Below the pieces are notes generated by a model that was given only the letters and a program-made list of their open reading frames with translations, had not been told where the DNA came from and made no database searches. Positions 10,640-18,507 of a stretch of DNA of 64,000 nucleotides are shown here, in pieces. Position numbers and translations under genes: made by a program. Each line of letters begins with the position of its first letter. Position 1 is the stretch's first letter. This DNA is from Actinomycetospora lemnae (GTDB taxonomy: Bacteria; Actinomycetota; Actinomycetes; Mycobacteriales; Pseudonocardiaceae), in contig NZ_JAQZAO010000008.1 in assembly GCF_028737315.1 (NCBI RefSeq), positions 186,001-250,000 on the forward strand, in the 5' to 3' direction.

Positions 10640-12546
10640 GCCGGGTCCTCTTCCGTCTTCTCCTGGGCAAGGGCCTCGAGGGTGTCGCGGAGAACGGCGG
10701 CGGCGTCGCACCCGGCGTAGAGGGTGGCGTCGACGCCCTCGACGTCCTTCTTCCCCGCCAGCAGGATGCGCGTCGCGCCGGCCTCGCGCAGGGCCGCGGC
10801 GACGTCGGCGGCGTGCTGGTCGTAGACCTTGTCCGACGACGCGATCACCGCCACCGGGGTGCCCGCCTCGCGGAACGCGCTCGCGATCTCCTGCGGATCG
10901 GTCCCGCCGGGCCCGTCGACGGTGGCCACGCCGCCGGCGTTCAGCAGGTTCGTCGTGAACGACGCGCGGGCGGTGTACTCGGCGAGCCTGCCGATGGTGG
11001 CGAGGAAGACGGTCGGCCTGCTCTCGGCCGCGTCGGCGCGGTCGCGGAGCTCCTCGAAGACCTGCGCGTAGCGCCGCCGGGGCAGGCCGCCCTCGTGCTC
11101 GGTGATCGGGAGCGGGTCCCGTCGCGGCAGCTCCTCGTGCAGGTTCGGGAACTCGCTGACGCCGGTGATGGGGTCCTGGCGCCGGGCGATGCGCGCGGCG
11201 CGCTGGTGCCAGGTCTCGTCGAGGCGGGCGGCCAGGCTCCCCTCGTCGAGGACGGCCGCGACGCCGCCGTCGCGCTCGATGCGCGTGAACTCCTCCCAGG
11301 CGGCGTGGGCCAGGGCGTCGGTCAGCGACTCGACGTACCAGGAGCCGCCGGCCGGGTCGATGACGTGCGCCAGGTGCGACTCCTCGAGCAGCAGCGCCTG
11401 GGTGTTGCGCGCGAGGCGGCGGGCGGCCTCGTCGGGACGCCCGAGCTCGCTGTCGAAGGGCAGCACGGTGACCGCGGCGGCCCCGCCCAGCCCGGCGCCG
11501 ACGGCGGCGACGGTGGTGCGCAGCATGTTCACCCACGGGTCGCGCCGGGTGATCATGGCGGGGCTCGTGACGGCGTGCTGGTGCATGGCGCGGGCGCTCT
11601 CGGAGGCGCCGGACACCGCACCGATCCGCTCCCAGCAGCGCCGCGCGGCGCGGAGCTTGGCGAGCGTCGCGAACTGGTCGGCGGTGGCCGCGAACCGGAA
11701 CTCGATGCGGCGGAAGGCGTCGTCGGTGTCGAGGCCCCCGCCCCCCTCGTCCTGGCCCTCGGTGAGCAGCCGCAGCGCGTGCACCCCGGCGGCCAGCGCG
11801 GCGCCGAGCTCCTGGGCGTCGCTGCCGCCCGCGCGGTGGTAGGGCAGGGCGTCGGCGACGACGGTGCGCAGCTCGGGGTGGCTCGCCGCGGCGGTCCGGC
11901 TGTGCTCGACGAGGGCGTCGCGGTAGGCGTCGGTCAGGGCGTCGCCGCCCTGGGTGCGGTCGAGCAGCGGGTCGTAGCCGAGCGACCCGCCGATGGCTCC
12001 GGAGCCGGCCTGCTCGGCGAACCGCAGGAGCGCGGCGGCGGCGTCGGGGGTGTCGCGGCCGGCCTCGAGCGCGATCGGCGCGAGGTCGACGAACACGCCC
12101 TCGAGCAGCGTCGGGAGCGCGTCGACGGGCGGGCCGCCGGCGTCGCCGAGGACGAGCCACAGCGACGAGACGCCGTTCTCCAGCTCGGCCATGAGCACGT
12201 CGTGGGCCTCGCCGAGGTCGCCGTCGGCCGGGAACGCATGGCGCTGGCGGACCAGCCAGCCCTCGGCGACCTGGCCCTCGGCGCGGGCGCCGCGCACGAA
12301 CGGCGGCAGGCCCGGCACGCCGACGGGGACGTGCGGGGCGTCTTCCTCGGCGTAGAGGCCGGCGATGGTGATGCCGTCGTCGGTGACGGTCGCGAGCGCC
12401 GCCTCGGCCTCCTCCGGGGACAGCTCGCGGCCCGACTTCGCCAGCACGCCCGCGACCAGCTCGCGCCACTGCTCGCGGGTCGGCGCGTCGAACTCGCCGG
12501 CCAGCGTCAGGTCCTCCGGGCTCTCGGTGGGCTCCGCTGCGGTCAT
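10636..12546 (-). CDS. mutA: methylmalonyl-CoA mutase small (beta) subunit
   Basis: 636 aa from ATG 12546. It parallels MutB (barrel part [17 protein letters not shown]12-like domain near [19 protein letters not shown]) but the DxHxxG histidine motif is absent, as expected for the structural non-catalytic subunit. It is translationally coupled to mutB. I saw no B12-box-like riboswitch core in the 124 bp upstream, which instead hold repeat element I. Confidence 0.95.
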
Positions 12547-12645
12547 GCGCGGGATCGTAGGACGGTCAGGCCCGACCGGTTCGCCTCCGTGCGCCAGGCC
12601 ACCGGTGCGGGCGAGCGGAATCGGTCGAGTCGGGGTCCGGGGGTT

Positions 12646-12695
12646 GCAACGAACGGGCGGTTCGCTGCCTCTACGCGTCCGAAGTCCCCGTTCGC
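12646..12695 (+). repeat. interspersed repeat element I, copy A (50 bp)
   Basis: About 88% identical (6 mismatches in 50 by eye) to copies B (14897-14946, inverted) and C (51417-51466). It lies between mutA and the XRE-cupin gene. The stop codon and last seven codons of the regulator (stop at 12671-12673) are supplied by the element. The hairpin arms are less perfect than in B and C. Confidence 0.85.
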
Positions 12696-13252
12696 GACCC
12701 GCGCATGTGCACCCGCTCGCCCTGGCGCCCGAAGAGCGCGAGGACCTCGACCGGGCCGTCGCCGGTGCTCCCGAGCCAGTGGGGGCGGCGGGTGTCGATC
12801 TCCGTCGCCTCGCCGGGACGCAGGACGAGGTCGCTGTCGCCGTTGATGACCCGCAGGCGCCCGGCGAGGACGTAGACCCACTCCCAGCCCTGGTGGGTCG
12901 GGAGCTCGGCGGGCGGGGTGTGCCGCGCGGGCGAGAAGACGAACTTGTAGGCCGCGGGCTGGCCGGGGCTGCGCGAGAGCCGGTACATCACCGTGTCCTC
13001 GCTGCGCGAGACCGGCGCGTCGCGGGCGGGCCGGGCCTCGCGCAGCCCGACCAGCTCGTCGAGCCCGGTGCCGTAGACGGTGGCCAGGGGCAGGAGCAGC
13101 TCGAGGGTGGCGCGCCGGCCGCCGTGCTCGAGGCGCGAGAGGGTGCTGACCGAGATGCCGGTGCGCTCGGAGAGCTCCGCGAGGCCCAGGCCCTCGCGGC
13201 GCCGCCGCGTCGCGAGGCGGGCGCCCAGGTCGTCGAGGACGTCGGTGGACAT
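12671..13252 (-). CDS. XRE-family regulator with C-terminal cupin domain
   Basis: 193 aa from ATG 13252. N-terminal HTH: LGARLATRRRREGLGLAELSERTGISVSTLSRLEHGGRRATLELL is a canonical XRE fold. C-terminal cupin_2: THQGWEWVYVLAGRLRVINGD and LRPGEATEIDTRRPHWL. Such regulators sense a small ligand through the cupin. It is divergent from a flavoprotein-methyltransferase pair with 58 bp between starts. A perfect 15-bp palindrome touches its start region, suggesting auto-repression. The open frame continues upstream to 13465 but runs through the neighbour. Confidence 0.9.
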   Translation of the reverse strand: MSTDVLDDLGARLATRRRREGLGLAELSERTGISVSTLSRLEHGGRRATLELLLPLATVYGTGLDELVGLREARPARDAPVSRSEDTVMYRLSRSPGQPAAYKFVFSPARHTPPAELPTHQGWEWVYVLAGRLRVINGDSDLVLRPGEATEIDTRRPHWLGSTGDGPVEVLALFGRQGERVHMRGSRTGTSDA

Positions 13253-13254
13253 GT

Positions 13255-13269
13255 TTGCCACTATGGCAA
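13255..13269. promoter_or_regulatory. palindromic operator, probable XRE-cupin site
   Basis: TTGCCA-CTA-TGGCAA is a perfect 6+6 inverted repeat in the 58-bp gap between the divergent XRE-cupin gene (ATG 13250-13252) and the flavoprotein (ATG 13311). It begins 2 bp from the regulator start codon. It is well placed to block both transcripts. Binding by the adjacent regulator is inference. Confidence 0.7.
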
Positions 13270-13310
13270 GAATCCTCGTCGTGCGTGCCCCGTCGGCGGA
13301 CGCTCGGGTC

Positions 13311-14267
13311 ATGACCGATGAACCCCTCGACGTCCTCGTCCTCGGGGGCGGCGCGGCCGGACTGTCCGGCGCGCTGACCCTCGCCCGTTCCCGCCGCTCG
13401 GTGCTCGTGCTCGACGCCGGCGAGCCCCGCAACGCCCCCGCCGACGGGGTGCACGCCTTCCTCACCCGCGACGGCCTGCCGCCCGCCGAGCTCGTGCGCC
13501 TCGGGCGTGCGGAGGTCGAGTTCTACGGCGGCCGGATACGCGCCGGCTCGGCGATCGCGGCCCGGCGCGACGGCGGGCTGTTCGCCACCGACACCGCCGA
13601 CGGCGACACGCTGCACGCGCGCCGGCTGCTCGTCGCGACCGGCCTGGTCGACGAGCTGCCCGACCTGCCCGGCGTGCGCGAGCTGTGGGGCCACGACGTG
13701 CTGCACTGCCCGTACTGCCACGGCTGGGAGGTGCGCGACCAGCCCGTCGCCGTCCTGGGCAGCGGTCCGAACAGCCTGCACCAGGTCAAGCTCTTCCGGC
13801 AGCTCACCGCCGACCTCGTCTACCTGCGCCACCACGCGCCCGCGCCGACCGACGAGGAGGCCGAGCAGCTCGCCGCGCTCGGCGTCACGGTGATCGACGA
13901 GGAGGTCGCCGGCCTGGAGACCGCCGACGGCCGCCTCACCGGCGTGCGCCTCGCGGGCGGGCGGATCGTGCCGCGCACCGCGCTGGTGGTCGGGCCGCGG
14001 TTCGTCGCGCGCAGCGCGGTGCTCGAGGACCTCGGCGTCCCGGTCGTCGACCACCCGTGGGGCGGGCGCTACGTCGCGACCGTCGACACCACCGGGCGGA
14101 CCGAGGTGCCCGGCGTCTGGGTCGCGGGCAACGTCGCCGACCTGTCCGCCCAGGTCGTCGCCGCCGCCGCGGCGGGCACGATGGCGGGCGCGCGGATCAA
14201 CGCCGACCTCGTCGAGGAGGACACCGCGCGGGCCGTCGCCCGCCTGAGGGAGGGAGCACTCGCATGA
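13311..14267 (+). CDS. thioredoxin-reductase-like FAD/NAD(P) oxidoreductase
   Basis: 318 aa from ATG 13311. DVLVLGGGAAGLSGALTLA is the FAD Rossmann motif. CPYCHGWEV holds a CxxC in the position of the thioredoxin-reductase redox pair, followed by a second dinucleotide motif VLGSGPNSLH (altered from GxGxxA/G). PGVWVAGNVAD is the C-terminal FAD contact. This subfamily is often paired with an XRE regulator and a methyltransferase in actinobacteria. The electron acceptor is unknown. The next gene overlaps by 4 bp. Confidence 0.88.
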   Translation: MTDEPLDVLVLGGGAAGLSGALTLARSRRSVLVLDAGEPRNAPADGVHAFLTRDGLPPAELVRLGRAEVEFYGGRIRAGSAIAARRDGGLFATDTADGDTLHARRLLVATGLVDELPDLPGVRELWGHDVLHCPYCHGWEVRDQPVAVLGSGPNSLHQVKLFRQLTADLVYLRHHAPAPTDEEAEQLAALGVTVIDEEVAGLETADGRLTGVRLAGGRIVPRTALVVGPRFVARSAVLEDLGVPVVDHPWGGRYVATVDTTGRTEVPGVWVAGNVADLSAQVVAAAAAGTMAGARINADLVEEDTARAVARLREGALA

Positions 14268-14896
14268 CCACCCACGAGCAGTACACCGCCGCGTTCTGGG
14301 ACGAGCGCTACGGCGCCACGGAGCGGGTGTGGAGCGGCGAGCCGAACGCGGTGCTCGTGGCCGAGGTTGCCGACCTCGCGCCGGGCACGGCCCTCGACGT
14401 CGGCAGCGGCGAGGGCGGCGACGCGATCTGGCTCGCGGTCCGCGGGTGGCGGGTCACGGCGATCGACGTCTCCGGCGTGGCCCTCGAGCGGGTGGCCGCG
14501 CGGGCGGCGTCCGAGGGCGTCGCCGAGCGGGTGACGACGCGCGCGGTCGACCTCTTCGCCGACGACCTCCCGGGCGGGTTCGACCTCGTGACGATGCACT
14601 TCATGCAGCTGCCGGGCGCCGAGCGGCCGCGCCTCTACCGGGCGGTCGCGGGCGCCGTCGCGCCCGGGGGCACGCTGCTCGTGGGGCACGACCCGGAGGG
14701 CATGCCGCCCGAGGCCGCCCACCACCACCCGCCGGACATGTTCGCGACCGCCGAGGAGCTGGTCGACGAGCTCGGGGACGCGATCGCGGGCTGGACGGTC
14801 GAGGTCGCCGAGCGCCGGGGCCGGGACGCCGTCCAGCCCGACGGTCGCCCGCGGTTCCTCTACGACGCGGTGCTGCGGCTGCGCCGGCCGATGTGA
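14264..14896 (+). CDS. class I SAM-dependent methyltransferase
   Basis: 210 aa from ATG 14264, overlapping the flavoprotein stop (ATGA). FWDERYGATERVWSGEPNAVLV is the usual start of TPMT/TehB-like methyltransferases. ALDVGSGEGGDAIWLA is SAM motif I, and VTAIDVSGVALERV the acidic loop after strand 2. FDLVTMHFMQLP is motif IV. The partnership with the TrxR-like protein suggests detoxification of a small electrophile, metalloid or thiol compound (inference). Its stop is one base from repeat element I copy B. Confidence 0.88.
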   Translation: MTTHEQYTAAFWDERYGATERVWSGEPNAVLVAEVADLAPGTALDVGSGEGGDAIWLAVRGWRVTAIDVSGVALERVAARAASEGVAERVTTRAVDLFADDLPGGFDLVTMHFMQLPGAERPRLYRAVAGAVAPGGTLLVGHDPEGMPPEAAHHHPPDMFATAEELVDELGDAIAGWTVEVAERRGRDAVQPDGRPRFLYDAVLRLRRPM

Positions 14897-14946
14897 GCGA
14901 ACGGGGACTTCGCGCGCGTAGAAGCAGCGAACAGCGCGTTCGCTGC
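14897..14946 (-). repeat. interspersed repeat element I, copy B (possible bidirectional terminator)
   Basis: This is the reverse complement of copy C (51417-51466), identical over all 50 bp. It includes GCAGCGAAC-GCGCT-GTTCGCTGC, a perfect 9-bp stem with a 5-nt loop. It exactly fills the gap between the convergent methyltransferase (stop 14894-14896) and MatB-like ligase (stop 14946-14948), so it could end both transcripts. Confidence 0.9.
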
Positions 14947-16373
14947 TACGACAGGCGCGCCTTCTGGACCTTGCCCATGGCGTTGCGGGGCAGGGCGTCG
15001 ACGACGCGGACCTCGCGGGGCCGCTTGTGCGCCGAGAGGCGGTCGGCGACGAAGGCGATGACCTCCTCGGGGTCGACGGGGTCGCCGGCGAGGACGACGT
15101 GGGCGACGATCCGCTGGCCCAGGTCATTGTCGGGCTCGCCGACCACCGCCGCCTCGCGGATGCCCTCGTGCTCGAGCAGCGCGGTCTCGATCTCGCCGGC
15201 GCCGACGCGGTAGCCGCCGGTCTTGATGAGGTCGACCGAGCGTCGGCCGACGATGCGGTGGTAGCCGCCCTCGTCGATCACCGCGGCGTCGCCGGTGCGG
15301 AACCAGCGGTCCGGGGTCCAGGTCGCGGCGGTCGCCTCGGGCCGGCCGAGGTAGCCGTCGAACAGGCCGGGGCCGCGCAGCTGCAGCTCGCCGATCGTCT
15401 CGCCGTCGTGCGGGAGCAGCTCGCCCTCGTCCTCCTCGTCGGTGGACGCCAGCCGCGTCTCCACCCCGGCGACCGGCACGCCGACCCAGCCGGGCCGACG
15501 CTCGCCGTCGGCCCGCACCGACAGGGTGATCATGGTCTCGCTCATCCCGTAGCGCTCGACCGGCGCCTGGCCCGTGAGCTCGCGCAGCTGCTCGAACACC
15601 GACACGGGCAGCGGCGCGCTGCCCGACACGAGCAGGCGGGCCGGGCGCAGGGCGGCGGCGGCCTCCGGGTCGGCGGCGATGCGCGACCAGATCGTCGGGA
15701 CCCCGAACAGCAGCGTCGCGCCGTGGTCGCGGACGGCCGCCGCGTACGCCGACGGCTTGGGCCGCCCGACGTGCACCAGCGGCGAGCCGATCCGCAGCGC
15801 GCCGAACACCCCGAGCACCAGCCCGTGCACGTGGAACAGGGGCAGGCCGTGGGCGAGGGTGTCCTGGGCGGTCCAGTCCCAGGCGTCGGCGAGCCCGTCG
15901 AGCCCGGCCGCCATCGCTCGGCGCGAGAGCAGCACGCCCTTGGGCGCGCCGGTGGTGCCGGACGTGTAGAGCACCAGCGCGGGGCCGTCGTTGGGCGCCT
16001 CACGGGCGACGTCGCCGCTGCGGCGGTTCAGGTCGATCTTGCGGGATGGCAGCGCGACGTCGTGCGGCCGGTCCCCGATCCACAGCGTGGCGCCGGAGTC
16101 GGCGATGACGTGACCGCGCTCGCCCGGACCGGTGTCGGGCGGCACCGGCACGACGGGCACGCCGGCGAGCAGGCCGCCCACCATCCCCACGACCGTCTGG
16201 GCGGTCGGTTCGGCGAGCACCGCGACCGGGTTGTCGTCGGACCGCTCGCGGATCTGGTCGGCGACGACGGCCGCCGCGCCGAGCAGCTCGGGACCGGACA
16301 TGGCGGTGTCGCCGACACGGATCGCGTCGGGATCGTCGAGGGCCCCCTCGGCCAGTGCCCGCAGCAGCGTCAT
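14946..16373 (-). CDS. matB: acyl-CoA synthetase, malonyl-CoA synthetase (MatB)-like
   Basis: 475 aa from ATG 16373; a TTG six codons upstream is possible. Adenylate-forming enzyme: LYTSGTTGAPKGVLLS is the P-loop, ERYGMSET the A5 motif and FRTGDAAVIDEGGYHRIVGR the hinge region. LIKTGGYRVGAGEIE and LPLFHVHGLVLG closely match the Streptomyces MatB subfamily, and the C-terminal lysine is in GKVQKARLS. MatB makes malonyl- or methylmalonyl-CoA from the free diacid, ATP and CoA. That would feed the same methylmalonyl-CoA pool as mutAB, but specificity is inferred. Confidence 0.8.
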   Translation of the reverse strand: MTLLRALAEGALDDPDAIRVGDTAMSGPELLGAAAVVADQIRERSDDNPVAVLAEPTAQTVVGMVGGLLAGVPVVPVPPDTGPGERGHVIADSGATLWIGDRPHDVALPSRKIDLNRRSGDVAREAPNDGPALVLYTSGTTGAPKGVLLSRRAMAAGLDGLADAWDWTAQDTLAHGLPLFHVHGLVLGVFGALRIGSPLVHVGRPKPSAYAAAVRDHGATLLFGVPTIWSRIAADPEAAAALRPARLLVSGSAPLPVSVFEQLRELTGQAPVERYGMSETMITLSVRADGERRPGWVGVPVAGVETRLASTDEEDEGELLPHDGETIGELQLRGPGLFDGYLGRPEATAATWTPDRWFRTGDAAVIDEGGYHRIVGRRSVDLIKTGGYRVGAGEIETALLEHEGIREAAVVGEPDNDLGQRIVAHVVLAGDPVDPEEVIAFVADRLSAHKRPREVRVVDALPRNAMGKVQKARLS

Positions 16374-16412
16374 GGCCCCAATGATGGGCAAGGCCCCGGC
16401 GGTCGCGCGCGG

Positions 16413-16571
16413 CTACCCCGGCGGTCGGCTCCGCGCCAGCAACCCGTCGACGATCACCCGCAGCTTCCAGGCGTCGCGCTCGTCGCCCCCGCCGGTCGTG
16501 AGCAGCGGGCGGAGGGCCGTGATCGTCGGGAACACGGTCGGGTCGAGTCCGGCGTGGACGGTGCCGTGACG
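16413..16571 (-). pseudogene. remnant of a TetR-family regulator (C-terminal part only)
   Basis: The minus-strand frame ending at TAG (16413-16415) reads GLDPTVFPTITALRPLLTTG and then WKLRVIVDGLLARS, the typical end of the TetR C-terminal ligand domain. The HTH half is missing. Homology stops near 16570, where a second remnant begins on the other strand. Codons keep strong G/C in position three, so the decay looks recent. Confidence 0.65.
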
Positions 16572-16677
16572 GCCCTTCGTGGGCGCCGGGGTCGTGGAGG
16601 ACGTCGCCCCGGTCCTCGGCAAGCCCGGGCGCACCTTCGCGCAGTGGGCGCACGAGCACCGGGCCGCGTTCGTCTGA
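16570..16677 (+). pseudogene. remnant of an NmrA-type NAD(P)-binding protein (C-terminus only)
   Basis: The plus-strand frame reads FVGAGVVEDVAPVLGKPGRT, then FAQWAHEHRAAFV, and stops at TGA 16675-16677. This matches the last about 35 residues of NmrA/azoreductase-like proteins (GRxxRTFxxWAxxHxAAF). An in-frame TGA at 16567 closes it upstream. The Rossmann domain is gone. It abuts the TetR remnant head to head, as if a deletion removed both 5' halves of a divergent regulator/target pair. Confidence 0.65.
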
Positions 16678-16681
16678 GGCG

Positions 16682-17554
16682 CTACCCGTCCCGGCGCCGC
16701 ATCCGCCACACCGTCACCGCGGCGCCGAGGACGACGTAGACCAGCGCGCGCCCGGTGCTCGAGGCCAGGTCGTCGAGCGGCAGCGGGTCGCGCAGGGCGT
16801 CGGCCCCTGCGGTCCAGCCCGAGGTCAGCAGCAGGGGCTGGAGCCACTCGAGCGAGGGCACCGCCGCGAGGACACCGAAGACGATCAGGCCGCCCAGGAC
16901 GGCGGCGAGCACGACGAGCGGGTGCTCGGTGAACGCCGAGACCGCGAGGGCGACCGCGGCGACCGCCAGCAGCTGCACGATCGTCCAGCCCGCCACGAGC
17001 GCGACGCGGCCGAGGGCCTCGCCGAGCCCGAGCGTCGTGCCGGAGAGCGTGATCATGGTGCCGCCGGGCCCGCCGACGACGACCATGCCCGTGACGACGC
17101 CGACCACGGCGACGACGAGGACCGCCAGCACGGCGACCGTGAGCACCCCGGCCGCCTTCATGACGACCAGGCGGACCCGCCCGACGGGGGCGAGCAGGAG
17201 CCCGCGCAGCGTGCCGTGCGCCGCCTCGCCGGCCAGGGCGTCGGCGGCCGCCGTGGCCACCGTCAGCGGGAGCAGGAGCGAGAGCGCGAGGCCGAGGGCG
17301 GCGATGGGCAGCACCAGGCCGTTGCCGGCCACCGCCGCGACCAGGCCCGGGCCGTCGCCGTCGCCCGGGCCGCCGGTGAGCGCGATGCCGATCCCGAGCG
17401 CGACGGGCACCAGCGCCAGCAGCCCGAGCAGGACCAGCGTGCGGGGCCGGCGCAGGACCCAGCGGACCTCGGCCGCGGCGAGCCGCCCGAGCGGGGCGAC
17501 CGAGCGGGTCGACGCCGGCGTCGCGGCGGGCGCGCTGGTGGACACCGTGGTCAC
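16682..17554 (-). CDS. ABC transporter permease (ABC-2 type)
   Basis: 290 aa from GTG 17554, overlapping the ATPase stop by 4 bp. After a polar N-terminus, about six hydrophobic segments are seen, including residues 30-50, 70-98, 120-150 and 180-230. The arrangement is ABC2_membrane-like: RWVLRRPRTLVLLGLLALV first, then AGEAAHGTLRGLLLAPVGR in the cytoplasmic loop. It forms an exporter with the next gene. Substrate unknown; the lipoprotein and two-component system nearby suggest cell-envelope stress or lipid handling. Confidence 0.88.
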   Translation of the reverse strand: MTTVSTSAPAATPASTRSVAPLGRLAAAEVRWVLRRPRTLVLLGLLALVPVALGIGIALTGGPGDGDGPGLVAAVAGNGLVLPIAALGLALSLLLPLTVATAAADALAGEAAHGTLRGLLLAPVGRVRLVVMKAAGVLTVAVLAVLVVAVVGVVTGMVVVGGPGGTMITLSGTTLGLGEALGRVALVAGWTIVQLLAVAAVALAVSAFTEHPLVVLAAVLGGLIVFGVLAAVPSLEWLQPLLLTSGWTAGADALRDPLPLDDLASSTGRALVYVVLGAAVTVWRMRRRDG

Positions 17555-18507
17555 GCGTCCTCCTCGGTCAGGCGGGCGAAGAGCTCCTCGAGGTGGGCGC
17601 GGCGGCGGTGGACCTCCCACACCGCGACCCCGGCCCCCACGAGCGCGGCCACGATCTCCGGGGCCTCGAGCGCGCCCGGCGGGACCGCCACGCCGCCCTC
17701 GGCGCGGTAGGACGGCGCGCCGGCCTCGCGCAGGGCGAGGATCGCGTCGTCGACGTCGGGCGTGCTGACGACCAGGCCTCCCGCGTCCGCCTCGAGCAGC
17801 GCCCGCAGCTCGCCGGACACCAGCAGCGTCCCGGTCTGCAGCACCGCGACGTGGGTGCAGACCGCCTCGACCTCGGCGAGCAGGTGCGACGACAGCAGGA
17901 CCGTGGCGCCGGCGTCGCGCAGCTCGGCCACCACCCGCCGCACGTCGCGCGTGCCGGCCGGATCGAGCCCGTTCGTCGGCTCGTCGAGCACGACCAGCCG
18001 GCGCGGGACCAGCAGCGCCGCCGCGAGCCCGAGCCGCTGCTTCATCCCGAGCGAGTAGCCGCGGTAGCGCCGGCGGGCGGCGTCGGCGAGCCCGACCCGC
18101 TCGAGCGCCGCGTCCACCGGCCCGCGCAGGTCGCCGTCGAGGCGGGGCTCGGCGGCCGCGGCACGCAGCAGGTTGTCGCGGCCGGACAGGAACGGGTGGA
18201 AGCCCGGCCCCTCCACCAGGGCGCCGACGTCGGGCAGCGCCGCGGTGAGGTCGTCGCCCGCGTGCCCGAGGAGCTCGACCGTGCCCGCGGTCGGGCGGGT
18301 GAGCCCGAGCAGCATGCGGATCAGCGTGGTCTTGCCCGAGCCGTTGGGACCGAGCATCCCGAGCACCGCGCCGGCGGGGACGTCGAGGTCGACGTCGTCG
18401 ACGGCGACCGTCGACCCGAACGTCTTGCGCAGGCCCCGGACCCGGGCGGCGACCGCATCCGGGGCGGCGGCGGTGGCCGGCGCGGCCACCGACGGGGCGG
18501 CCGTCAC
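17551..18507 (-). CDS. ABC transporter ATP-binding protein
   Basis: 318 aa from GTG 18507 (GTGA overlap with the upstream lipoprotein gene). Walker A is GPNGSGKTT, the signature is YSLGMKQRLGLA, Walker B is RLVVLDEPTNGLDP and the switch histidine is in LSSHLL. The C-terminal about 80 residues are the regulatory extension common in ABC-2 exporters. The gene order lipoprotein-ATPase-permease with 4-bp overlaps implies one transcript and one complex. Confidence 0.95.
   Translation of the reverse strand: MTAAPSVAAPATAAAPDAVAARVRGLRKTFGSTVAVDDVDLDVPAGAVLGMLGPNGSGKTTLIRMLLGLTRPTAGTVELLGHAGDDLTAALPDVGALVEGPGFHPFLSGRDNLLRAAAAEPRLDGDLRGPVDAALERVGLADAARRRYRGYSLGMKQRLGLAAALLVPRRLVVLDEPTNGLDPAGTRDVRRVVAELRDAGATVLLSSHLLAEVEAVCTHVAVLQTGTLLVSGELRALLEADAGGLVVSTPDVDDAILALREAGAPSYRAEGGVAVPPGALEAPEIVAALVGAGVAVWEVHRRRAHLEELFARLTEEDA

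Noticed and set aside
10640-12469. Long minus-strand extension of mutB through mutA
   Set aside because: It is the alternate frame of mutA, made of Arg/Pro/Ala-rich sequence typical of GC-rich shadow frames.
12547-12670. Cobalamin riboswitch upstream of mutAB
   Set aside because: The region is short and mostly repeat element I; no B12 box seen.
13253-14054. Long open frame on the minus strand opposite the flavoprotein gene
   Set aside because: No motif is present and the plus-strand TrxR-like protein explains the sequence fully.
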